This document shows positions 55,050 to 64,000 of a DNA stretch of 64,000 nucleotides, in pieces. Location: contig WOAB01000568.1 in assembly GCA_027886185.1 (NCBI GenBank), positions 10,548,501 through 10,612,500 of the forward strand. The letters are read 5' to 3'. A program made the position numbers and the translations under genes. Each line of letters begins with the position of its first letter. Position 1 is the first letter of the stretch. Under the pieces are notes generated by a model, which did no database searches, was not told where the DNA came from, and saw nothing but the letters and a program-made list of their open reading frames with translations. This stretch comes from Rheum nobile. Taxonomy: Eukaryota > Streptophyta > Magnoliopsida > Caryophyllales > Polygonaceae.

Positions 55050-56330
55050 TATATAAATGACATACTATACTATATAAGTGTAACTAAATGAAATATAATG
55101 AAATACTATAGTATATAAGTATAACTAAATGAAATATAATGAAATACTATAGTATATAATTGTAACTAAATGAAATATAATGAAATACTATAGTATATAA
55201 GTCTAAGTATATGAAATATAATGAAATACTATAGTATAAAATGTAACTAAATGAAATACTATACTATATAAGTGTAACTAAATGAAACATAATGAAACAC
55301 TATAGTATATAAGTCTAAGTATATCAAATATAATGAAATACTATAGTATATAAGTGTAACTATATCAAATGTAATGAAATACTATAGTATATAAGTGTAA
55401 CTATATCAAATATAATGAAATACTATACTATATAAGTCTAACTATATCAAATATAATGAAATAATATAGTATATAATGTAACTAAATGAAATACTATAGT
55501 ATATAAGTCTAAGTATATGAAATATAATGAAACACTATAGTATATAATATAACTAAATGAAATATAATGAAATACTATAGTATATAAGTCTAAGTATATG
55601 AAATATAATAAAATACTAATGTAACTAAATGAAATACTATACTATATAAGTGTAACTAAATGAAATATAATGAACACTATAGTATATAAGTCTAAGTATA
55701 TCAAATATATTGAAATACTATGGTATATAAGTGTAACTATATCAAATATAATGAAATACTATAGTATATATGTGTAACTATATCAAATATAATGAAATAC
55801 TTTACTATATAAGTCTAACTATATTAAATATAATGAAATACTATAATATATAATGTAACTAAATGAACTACTATAGTATATAAGTCTAAGTATATGAAAT
55901 ATAATGAAACACTATAGTATAAAATGTAACTAAATGAAATATAATGAAATACTATATTATATAAGTCTAAGTATATGAAATATAATGAAATACTATAGTA
56001 TATAATGTAACTAAATGAAATAATATACTATATAAGTGTAACTAAATGAAATATAATGAAACACTATAGTATATAAGTCTAAGTATATCAAATATAATGA
56101 AATACTATAGTATATAAGTGTAACTATATCAAATATAATGAAATACTATAGTATATAAGTGTAACTATATCAAATATAATGAAGTACTATACTATATAAG
56201 TCTAACTATATCAAATCTAATGAAATATTATAGTATATAATGTAACTAAATGAAATACTATAGTATATAAGTCTAAGTATATGAAATATAATGAAACACT
56301 ATAGTATATAATGTAACTAAATAAAATATA
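55050..56330. repeat. 41-bp AT-rich satellite with higher-order structure
   Basis: About thirty units of a 41-bp monomer (AGTATATAAGTGTAACTAAA and then TGAAATATAATGAAATACTAT) in variants. The variant beginning TCTAAGTATATCAAATAT recurs at about 55314, 55691 and 56078, and the variants between them come in nearly the same order, giving a higher-order period of about 377-387 bp. Each unit holds TACTATAGTA, a short palindrome. Confidence 0.9.
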
Positions 56331-56336
56331 TACAAT

Positions 56337-56562
56337 ATAAGTATTCAAACCGTACGCTTAAATAAGGCGTATGCTTGACGTCAGAGCACATGTGATTGGG
56401 TCGGCCCAAACGACAGGCCCAACATCTTGTGCGCTAGAAGACGGCGTATGCCAGATTGATGTGCACTGGCAGATGGGCCTGTCGTTTGGGTCGGCCCATT
56501 CACATGTGCTCTAGCCGTCAAGCGTACGCTCTATTTAGGCGTACGGTTTGGATACTTATTGG
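56337..56562. repeat. Long hairpin: inverted repeat with about 85-bp arms
   Basis: The left arm (56337-56420) contains AAACCGTACGCTTAAATA, TGCTTGACG, AGAGCACATGTGA and CCCAAACGACAGGCCCA. The right arm (about 56478-56562) is its complement with few mismatches. A loop of about 55 bp separates them. It lies between the satellite and the GRF gene and could be a MITE or the folded end of the MULE-like unit. Confidence 0.85.
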
Positions 56563-56680
56563 TTTGTTTGGTTAGGGTTTGTTTGGTTACGGCTTGTTTG
56601 GTTAGGGCTCGTCATTTGGGCCGGCCGAATCAGAAGTGTATTCAGGGTTTTACAAATTTCCCAACCCTAACAATACTCGC

Positions 56681-56690
56681 CTATAAAAAG
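56681..56690 (+). promoter_or_regulatory. TATA box of the GRF zinc-finger gene
   Basis: CTATAAAAAG lies 229 bp before the ATG. The leader contains GT at about 56818 and a T-rich stretch ending GCAAG at 56850, so a small 5'-UTR intron is possible. Confidence 0.6.
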
Positions 56691-56918
56691 GCAGGCTACC
56701 AACCCTAATACTCACATCAAGCGGTACCTCGCAAAGCTTCTTCTAGGTTTTCATCAGCTCCAGATCCACCGTGTAGAGGAGAAAACTCGACCCCGCGAGA
56801 GATTATTCAGTCGTTTGGTAATATTTCTCATCTTTTTTCGCTTTTGTTTTGCAAGAGTTCATAAATTATAATACAATAATTCATAGTCCAGATCCGGGAA
56901 CCAAGTTCATAGGAGAGG

Positions 56919-57245
56919 ATGGCTTCGTCATCCAACAGTGCACAGGCTCCGGTTGCAATGTGCGAGTGCAATTTCCCGGACGTCATGTACACTTGCGACA
57001 AACCCAATCACTACAAAAGAAGGTATCTCGCATGCAAGGACTACATCCCAATGGAGCAGGATGGAACAACGAGAGGGTGTCATACCTTTAAGTGGCTTGA
57101 TCCAGCGTACGACGACAATGTTGCCAAGATTATCAGAAAATTGGTGTTGGAAAGAAATGAGCTTAAACAACTAACTCAGACCCTTTCAGACTCAAATGTA
57201 AAGTTAAGAAAACATATATATTATCGGGGTTTTCAAATTGATTGA
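56919..57245 (+). CDS. GRF-type zinc-finger protein with coiled coil, 108 residues
   Basis: An intact ORF from ATG 56919 (MASSSNSAQAP) to TGA. Residues 15-60 form a GRF-like zinc finger: MCECNFPDVMYTCDKPN, RRYLACKDYIPM, and GCHTFKWLDP, with Cys residues in the expected order and the F-K-W-x-D signature after the last one. Residues 66-98 (NVAKIIRKLVLERNELKQLT onward) look like a coiled coil and so may dimerise. The family binds single-stranded or structured nucleic acid in other proteins. In plants such small GRF-coiled-coil ORFs are often repeat-associated. It has its own TATA box, no stops, and faces the MULE transposase tail to tail. Its role is unknown; a transposon accessory protein or a captured host gene are both possible. 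Confidence 0.7.
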   Translation: MASSSNSAQAPVAMCECNFPDVMYTCDKPNHYKRRYLACKDYIPMEQDGTTRGCHTFKWLDPAYDDNVAKIIRKLVLERNELKQLTQTLSDSNVKLRKHIYYRGFQID

Positions 57246-57630
57246 TCCTTATAAGAAAGGATCTTAGTTTAATGCTTATTTCAGTGCTTATTTCGAGTTC
57301 TATGTTTGTTTCGAATTTTATGTATGTTGATTTCCATGTGTATGATTACATAAATTTGCAAATGTTTGTGTCCTCAAGTTGATATCTGCTCTTAAAGTAA
57401 ATTACATCTAAAATTATATCTAAAATTACATCTAAAATTACATCTGAAACTACACCGGAGGATATGGAGGACGGTTATATCTAGTGTTATAATCCCGAAA
57501 TAATTGAATCCTAGACTGAAATTCAGAGTCCCAACCATCGACACTTGGGTTTTTGAATCGACGCCAAGCGTACGGAGGGGGAGGTAGTGGACAACCATCC
57601 TTCAGTGACACCTACATAGAAAACACAAAA
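57246..57630. other. Region between GRF gene and MULE transposase
   Basis: T-rich 3' trailer of the GRF gene to about 57380, then a 16-bp unit (AAATTACATCTAAAAT) repeated about four times at 57400-57455. No further gene is recognised. Confidence 0.5.
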
Positions 57631-57639
57631 TATGATCGA

Positions 57640-60246
57640 GCTTTGTGTTTTAGGGTAAGCACAAACATTACTAGTTATTTAAAAACAATAAGCTATACCG
57701 GTACGAAGTGGTTTCGGTTCCCTACGAGGGCCATCGTCAATATCTGTGTTGGAGGGCCGAGGCTTCCGAAGAGGCCCTCATTGGTAAGCACAAGCACGGG
57801 CCATCTCAGGATAAAAGGACAAGAGCAACATTGGTAAGCACAAACTCTTTGGTGTCGTACTTTGTCGAACCCTTTGGCCTTCCTTTTGCAATGATTCTCG
57901 TGGGCTCCTGCAACAAAGTTTCATGCGGGTGCTACATGTCCCAGAACAGCTCGATGATTTGGTCTATTTGGTATTTGCTCAATGTTTTAGCGCGCCACAT
58001 GTCATCCATTAGCTTCCATCTCAACTCTGGAATACACATCTGTGTTGTGTCCTCAACTGGCTCTTCTTCCGTGTAAACCCTATCCCATTGCAATTGCTTC
58101 CAGAAGCGGTGTATCTCACTCGGCATGATCGGCGTCTTATTAATGATGGCATTTGCGATTCTATGGACACACGGCAGGCCGAAGCAGTCTCTCATCCAAT
58201 GATCATCACAATCCTCAAGTTAATCCTCCTCCTCTATCTGCTTATACAGATCAAACAACATTCTCAAGCCCCGCTCCGACACTTTGAAGAATAGACTTGA
58301 AAACAACACTCTTATTTATGGTGGCACACCATCAAACATCATTGGTGTTTTGATCTGTGACATCTCCATGGTCGCACACACCTACCCAATTTGACCCTCG
58401 ATCGCATAGTGGATCCTCACTACCATTCTATTAACACCAACACTAGAATTCAAAATTTTCTTCAACACGTGATGCATACCCTCAACCCTATCAAAACACA
58501 TGAAAAGCATTGCGTTAGTCCCACATTGAGCCATGGACCTAGAAACTACTGAACATTGTACAAGGGATACCTGTTTGTAGTCATCGTGAAGAAGTGAAGA
58601 TGATGATCAGTCCACGCTCTGACTATGCTTTCCTTGTGAGGATTATTAGTCCACGTATTCTCAATGTATCGAACGAGGCCACTCTTCCACGATGTCCTCA
58701 ATCTCGCAAGCCTATCTTCGTAGCTTTCCTCTGTGGTTGAACACCAAAGTGCCCAACATTGTCCGCAAAACCTTTTCACTTGTCTTTTATCCTTCAATAT
58801 TGGGGAAGCATATGCTTCTATGTTGTGCTTAATATGCACCCAGCATAAACGGTGTTTAACTTCATCTTTGAAAACTATCTGAATTGCATTAATGAGGGCC
58901 TTCTCTCGATCAGTCATTATGGTGGTCGGCATAACACCCGCATCTTTAAACAAGAGGAGAAGTTTCTCCATTATGAACTTGTAATGCACAACTTCTTCTT
59001 GCCGTGTAAATGCATACACAATGTTGAAAGTCTTGTGTGTGTAAGTGAAACCGACAATCTCCACCAAAGGCATGTTATACCTGTGGATGAATGTAAGAAA
59101 ACAGATGAATGTAAGAAGTCATAGAATATAAGATATAATTCAAGTCGATAATATAAATCACTACTATTAAATTGTGTTGAAAATGTAACACAAATCCATC
59201 ATGTACCTATTTGTCTTGTATGTGGTGTCGATAATTCCCACGTACGACAACATCTTCAATAGGTGGAGCGAGTCCGGGTGAGCAAAAAATAGGATATGTC
59301 TCTTTCGTAGACAACTTTCTAAGAGGAAATACCTGGTAACTATTTTGTTGCAAAAAGTTCAGAGTCCATTGCGTAACCGTCAATTCCCCACGATCTTTGT
59401 AATGCATCTTCTGCAGAAAGTTGAAAACTTGTTTCATGGATGTCACATTTCCGGGGAAGAAGGTCCTCAACAATAGTCCTCGACATCATGAACGCATCAC
59501 CCAAACTTTTGGCAAGGCGCTGCTCATCCGGGGTCATTCTGCCCATGTATGCATGCCCAAGAAAGCTAGCCGAAAGATTATGGTTGTGGAATCCATCTAT
59601 TACATTCATGATCCATTTATGAGTCACTTCCCCTAGCTTCTTCTTCAATCTAACACCACACAACTCAAATGTGCATCCGTACTTCTTCGACCTTGTTTCA
59701 CTTATTACCTTAACATCCTATCCTGAGTCACTACCTTTCTTTCTCCCTGATCTATATTCACCAAAATGCTCGCACGTCAAACTAACACTTTTGACATTTG
59801 AGTTACGAATGACTAAAACCAACATCAAATCTTTGCCCCTATTCTTAACCCACTCAACCTATTCCTCTCGGCTTTCCCACTTCAGATTGTTACGAAATTC
59901 ATCTTTATAATATTTCCCCTATACATGTTTACATAATCAATAATGTTACAATATATGGATTGCAATTCGTTAAATTTATATATTTATAGCTAACCAAAAC
60001 TATATTAACTATACAACAAAACTACAATTGTAATACGATAACTTAACTAAAGAACAACAAATTGATAACAAATATAAGCCTCTATGTATATCGCTAAATC
60101 GTCATCATCTTCTAAAGTACTTGATCGTCGTTAAATTTACTAACCTCGAAATTTCCATCGTCGAAATCTTCATCGTCGAAATCTTGATCGTCGTAATCTT
60201 CATTCTTTTCTCCACTACTCCAATATGTGTTTTCATTATATGCCAT
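57640..60246 (-). pseudogene. MULE transposase with FAR1-like DNA-binding domain
   Basis: Read on the minus strand from ATG at 60246: an acidic start (MAYNENTYWSSGEKNEDYDD), a probable intron, then a FAR1-like zinc domain at about 59600-59890 (TRSKKYGCTFELCGV, HKWIMNVIDGFHNHNLS). Next come LGHAYMGRMTPDEQRLA and the linker at 59207-59473. The MULE core (58546-59073) holds EIVGFTYTHKTFNIVYAF, TTIMTDREKALINAIQIVF, and RLCWVHIKHNIEAY, with the D-R-E and C-x-x-H blocks of the superfamily. The C-terminus (57932-58195) has the SWIM-like DCFGLPCVHRIANAI, then a GRPKGSTKYDTK-like basic tail near 57870. Several stops (for example near 59705, 59870 and 58410) and frame breaks make it inactive. It would cut and paste elements with long inverted repeats. 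Confidence 0.82.
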
Positions 60247-60295
60247 TTTTATAAGATTGGTTATTTTGGATTTAGAAAATGTGAGGATTGGGTTG

Positions 60296-60306
60296 CTATT
60301 TATAGG
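60296..60306 (-). promoter_or_regulatory. TATA box of the MULE transposase
   Basis: The minus strand reads CCTATAAATAGC, 50 bp before the ATG at 60246. The hAT element begins at about 60308, so only a sliver of upstream sequence is left. Confidence 0.6.
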
Positions 60307-60334
60307 TAAGGCTGAAAATTATCTGTGGGTGACT

Positions 60335-60505
60335 GATCCACCCGAATAACCGACCTGAACTATATATGGACGAAAACCCGAAAATTATGGGTGATGGATG
60401 GGTCGGGTGATGGGTGAAACGGGTGGTGGATCGGATCCGGGTGAGAGCCCAAATTATTTCACCCGACCCAGTAACCCGTAGTTCACCCATCACCCATCAC
60501 CCGCT
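60335..60505. repeat. hAT subterminal ACCCG/CGGGT repeats
   Basis: At least ten ACCCG, ACCCA or complement words lie in both orientations (for example GGGTGATGGATGGGTCGGGT, CACCCATCACCCATCACCCG). Confidence 0.7.
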
Positions 60506-60544
60506 AAAATATATAACCCTAGTATATACACATTTTTTTATTCT

Positions 60545-60906
60545 AACCCTTATTTTTTTCCAATTCAGGCGCCACTCTCAGTCTCAGCCTCTAATCTCTC
60601 TCGAGGCTTCGATCCAGACTCTCCACTCACCGTCTATGCGTCTCACCACTGCTGACTCTCACTCCGGTTCGGCGCCGCCGACGTCGATGTCTCCTCCGGT
60701 CCTCCCTCCACCAGGTGTGCTTTAACCACCGTCGACTGCCGACTCTCCACTCTCACCTCTCTCAGTTCGTCACTGTAGATTCTTCCGGCGCCTCTCCTCC
60801 GGTCCTCCCTCCTCCGGTCCAACCTATCCCTCGTCGAGTCTTCCGGCGCCAACTCGATTCTTCTCTATCCTTCCCTCATCGATTCTTCCCGGTCCTCCCT
60901 CCTCCG
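60545..60906 (+). other. Probable first (untranslated) exon of the hAT gene
   Basis: A C/T-rich, GC-richer leader with repeated TCCTCCCTCCTCCGGT words ends at a GT donor (60907, GTAAGCC). The next acceptor, TTCTTACAG, is at 61634. No long frame is present in it. Confidence 0.45.
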
Positions 60907-61648
60907 GTAAGCCACTAACCTAACCTCCCTGTTTTAGTGTTTATGAAGATGTGGATTTGGGAAGAGAGATCACTTTGGAGAGTTCATAGTTGTGGTGACT
61001 GGTGAGTTGCAGATCTATAGGAACTATTAGGCAATTTTGCAGATCTACAGTTGTGGTAGGTTAGTTTATCTATGGTGTTTCTTGCACCTCATCTTGTATC
61101 TTATGCAACTATATGAACAGATGTATATGAAAGAGAGTGGAAATTCTAAAAGCGTGAAAATATAATTGATAGCATAAATTCTGATTTTCATTGCACAAAT
61201 ATGGACTACAGCTCTACAAATGATTAATACATGTAATATACTATGAGATCATGACTATCATTATCATGACTAGAAAATCGTTACTGTTGTTTGGAGAATA
61301 ACTGAAATTGAAAGTTGGGAAAAAGCCAGATTCTTGATGTTTAATTTCTGCACCAAATATTTTGACCGAATTGATTGGCAAGTCTTATTGTCAATTTTGT
61401 TTTTACACCAACTATTTAACTAAGTTTTGCAAGTATTATTGTCAATTTTGCATCAACCCCACTTGATGCTCTTTACATGCTGCGTGATTGTCTTTCTTTC
61501 AATGTTATTGCCTTTCATTCAATGTTAATGACTGAATTGATTGGCTCAGTAACTTTCTTTCTGTTTTTTCATTTTTGGTGTTTTTTTATAAATGATCTTA
61601 AGCCTTTAGGGTGTACATATCTTAATTCTTACAGGATACTTGAAGGTG

Positions 61649-63794
61649 ATGATGACAGGAGTTAATCACCAAGAAGCTCAATCAACTAATTCTTCACTTA
61701 TGCCACCAGCACTACCAGTTGACAATTCAATGCCACCTCCATCTACTGGATCTGACCAGCCTTCTGTTCTTCAAAGTTCGGCTATAACTTCACGCAAGGC
61801 TCGAGCGCGTAAATCAAATGTATGAAATTACTTTGAAAGGATCACAATCCAAGGCGAAGATTAAGCAGAATGTTTGCACTGCGGGCAACGATTATCAGCA
61901 ACTAGTCAGAATGGAACATCACACCTCAAGGACCACATTCAACTTAGGTGTTCAAAGGAGCATGCAAAGGTTGATGTGCGCCAAAAGTTATTAAATTACA
62001 ACCGCAAATTGGATGAAACAACAAGGGTATAAAATCATAACTTCTGTCAAGATGTTTCGAGGAATGAGTTAGCAAATATGATTGTTATGCATGGGTATCC
62101 CTTGAGCATGGTGGATCATATCGGCTTCCAGAGGTATTCAACTAGTTTGAATCCAAACTTCAAGCTGATCAGTCGGCCTACTTTGAAAAGTGATATAATG
62201 AAGATGATTGCAAGTGAAAAGGCAAGGCTTAGAAAGATGTTTGAGAATCATGCTGGAAGAATTGCGATTACAACTGACATGTGGACTGCATCTCATAAAA
62301 AAAAAGGATATATAGCTATCACCGCTCACTATATTGATCAACATTGGAATCTCCAAAACAAGATTGTGAGGTAATTACAAATACAATTGAGATATTATTA
62401 TCTTGTTTACTGGTTGTTCTTTTATAGCTTGTCTAGTGTTAGTGTTATGGAAATTTTTTGTTTACTAGTTATGCTTAATATTTATATACCTAAATATATT
62501 AATATATTTTATAACTGCTATATATAGGTTTGCTTATGTACCTTGTCCAGAAGTGCTTGCTGAAGTATTGTTGCAGTCTTTATCTTTGTTTAATATTCAT
62601 GAAAAAGTCTCTTATGTGGTTGTGGATAATTGTTCTACAAATTACAAGATGATAGAAGTGTTGCGTAACAGATTTGATTCAAGTAATCTCCTATTGGAGG
62701 GATCTTTTTTACATGTCCGTTATAGTGCACACATTCTGAATTTGATTGTGCAAGATGGTTTGGAAATAATTTCTTCGGGAATTGTGAATATAAGGAATTG
62801 TGTTTCTTTTTGGACTGCAACTCCAAAAAGAGTTCAAATGTTTGAGGACAAGGCTAGAGTTCTGAGAATTGATTGCTCTAAAATGTTGGTTCTTGATTGT
62901 AAGACGAGATGGAATTCCACTTATTCGATGCTAGAAAGTGATTTTCCATACAAGGAAATCTTTTATAAGTTGAAGATTCAACATCCTCGTTTTAGCTTTG
63001 ATATTCCTACTGATGATGAATGGAAGTGGGCTACAGATATTTATGGTAAATTGGCCAGATTTCACAAGGTGACTGAAATATTTTCAGGTAGATGTTATCC
63101 TACATCTAATTTGTTTTTCAAAAAAGTTTGCCAAATTAAGGTTGCTTTGGTTGAATGGATGTCTAGTAGTGACGAAACGATCAAGAACATGGCTCAACGA
63201 ATGTTAGAGAAGTTTGATAAGTATTGGTTATGTGTCTCTGGGCTCTTGGCTGTTGCTGCGATATTAGATTCTAGAGACAAGATGGAATGTGTGGAACATT
63301 ACTTTGCAAAGATTTATGGGAATGATGCATTTATTCAGATTGATAAGGTGAAGTCTTTGTTTTTTGATCTTTTATACGAGTATCGAGAATCAAAAATTGA
63401 GAATGAAGGTCAAGAATTTGCATCATCACTCGGAAAGCATGTGGATGATTTTGATAATTGTGAGGATGATTTTAGCTTGGTAAAAAAACAAAGGAAGAAG
63501 AAGGCAAATGTGAGGTCTGAGTTAGAGTATTATCTCGAGGAACCCGCTCTGCCGGATTGTAAAGAGTTTGATGTTCTTAATTTCTGGAAAAGTGATCTTA
63601 AGTATCCAACATTACGTAAGATTGCCAAAGATATTTTGGCTATTCCTGCATCAACGGTTGCGTCCGAGAGTGCTTTTAGTGCAGGTGGTAGAGTGGTGAG
63701 TCTGCACCGCTCCTCACTACATGTGGATACTGTTGAAGCATTAATGTGCTTGTCAAATTGGATTCGTGGAGACTGTACAGGTGAAAACGCTTAA
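61649..63794 (+). pseudogene. hAT transposase (BED zinc finger, RNase H-like core, hAT dimerisation domain)
   Basis: Exon 2 (61635-62370) starts MMTGVNHQEAQSTNSS and has a BED finger, CLHCGQRLSATSQNGTSHLK followed by DHIQLRC. Three in-frame stops (near 61822, 61860 and 62027) break it. Then ISRPTLKSDIMKMI and IAITTDMWTASHKKKGYIA (start of the catalytic core). Intron 62371-62527 has GT-AG and restores the frame. Exon 3 is open to 63794: VSYVVVDNCSTNYKM, LDCKTRWNSTYSMLE, a DUF4413-like stretch ending LLAVAAILDSRDKMECVEHY, then the dimerisation domain (EFDVLNFWKSDLKYPTL, LAIPASTVASESAFSAGGRV, RSSLHVDTVEALMCLSNW). About 700 residues fits the RICESLEEPER/DAYSLEEPER group. The 3' half is well preserved. 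The N-terminal stops make it a recent pseudogene unless spliced around. Confidence 0.85.
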
Positions 63795-64000
63795 ATTGAA
63801 AACTGCTATGTCCAACGACTATTTTGTAACGGCAGATTATGTACGCATTTTATTTGTATACGCTTAAATACAGCGTACAGTTTCCTACAGTATACGTAAC
63901 GTAATATAAATAATTGTATAGTATTTATTTATGTTGTACGCTTAACACTTACATATGTCTTATCTGTACATACAAGTTATCGTATATTTAGGCATTTTTC
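63795..64000. other. AT-rich end of window with GTACGC motifs
   Basis: It contains TACGCTTAAATACAGCGTAC at 63859-63878. Read on the other strand this gives AAACTGTACGC, like the AAACCGTACGC tips of the hairpin at 56.3 kb. Confidence 0.4.

Larger units (their letters stand above)
60308..64000 (+). mobile_element. hAT transposon (RICESLEEPER-like), right end not seen
   Basis: The left end TAAGGCTGAAAATTATC is followed by clustered ACCCG/CGGGT words (60335-60505), the subterminal transposase-binding pattern of hAT elements. A spliced transposase gene follows. No matching AGCCTTA end is seen before the window closes at 64000, and 63795-64000 has no ACCCG words, so the right end is either beyond the window or lost. 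Confidence 0.6.

Noticed and set aside
55050..56330. Evenly spaced repeats as a possible CRISPR array
   Set aside because: Monomers join head to tail with no unique spacers, so it is a satellite.
1..64000. tRNA or rRNA genes
   Set aside because: I saw no tRNA-like A and B boxes with a foldable cloverleaf and no rRNA-like stretch. The tRNA-Met matches are only retrotransposon primer sites.

Overview
The window is a repeat-dense stretch of a flowering-plant nuclear genome. Ty3/gypsy chromoviruses with a tRNA-Met primer site, Ty1/copia elements, L1-type LINEs whose last domain is a plant RNase H, a MULE, a hAT element, a plant mobile domain (PMD) gene and a GRF zinc-finger gene point to an angiosperm, probably a eudicot. 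I cannot name the species. I found no intact ordinary host gene. Almost all recognisable coding sequence belongs to, or has been carried by, transposable elements, and most of it is broken.

Layout. 1-2.0 kb is AT-rich with a minisatellite. 2.04-2.70 kb is a 5'-truncated LINE with a 15-bp target duplication. 2.72-6.77 kb holds a minisatellite-filled MITE-like element, a tandem duplication of about 0.98 kb and a second LINE with its own target duplication. 6.8-9.2 kb is degenerate and includes a third LINE relic on the minus strand. 9.22-28.54 kb is one minus-strand copia element (copia-1, SIRE-like polypurine tract) split by a minus-strand Tekay/Del-like gypsy element (gypsy-1, 10.98-20.93 kb). 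28.9-32.8 kb is a shorter minus-strand copia element (copia-2). 33.6-34.9 kb is an LTR-like fragment containing another minisatellite element. 34.95-45.22 kb is a complete plus-strand Tekay/Del-like gypsy element (gypsy-2) with TSD ACTTC. 45.99-47.82 kb is a second member of the MITE-like family. 48.9-49.7 kb is a small TIR element. 49.77-53.3 kb holds gypsy LTRs and a deleted gypsy. 53.5-54.95 kb is an intron-containing PMD gene relic. 55.05-56.33 kb is a 41-bp satellite. 56.3-60.3 kb is a MULE-like unit in which a plus-strand GRF zinc-finger ORF faces a minus-strand transposase. 60.3-64 kb is a hAT element of RICESLEEPER type.

How the parts relate. The two Tekay-like elements share the order LTR - primer site - extra ORF - gag - protease - RT/RNase H - integrase - chromodomain-like tail - polypurine tract - LTR. 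The extra ORF ahead of gag is the most interesting thing here. It is long (about 310-380 codons) and recognisable in both elements. It starts with Met-Gly and Ser at position 6, has an acidic middle and a conserved PTPRR block, and I do not recognise it as a known domain. Other points of note are the GACCGC palindromes around the TATA box in three gypsy LTR lineages, the convergent GRF/transposase pair that resembles MuDR's two-gene plan, and a MITE-like family whose body is a degenerate TGCACAT array next to clustered W-box cores.

The history is layered: gypsy-1 into copia-1, with later unequal recombination; gypsy-2 into an older LTR-like sequence; probably hAT into the MULE promoter end. 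Most premature stops whose ancestral codon can be inferred are C-to-T or G-to-A changes, as expected from long cytosine methylation.
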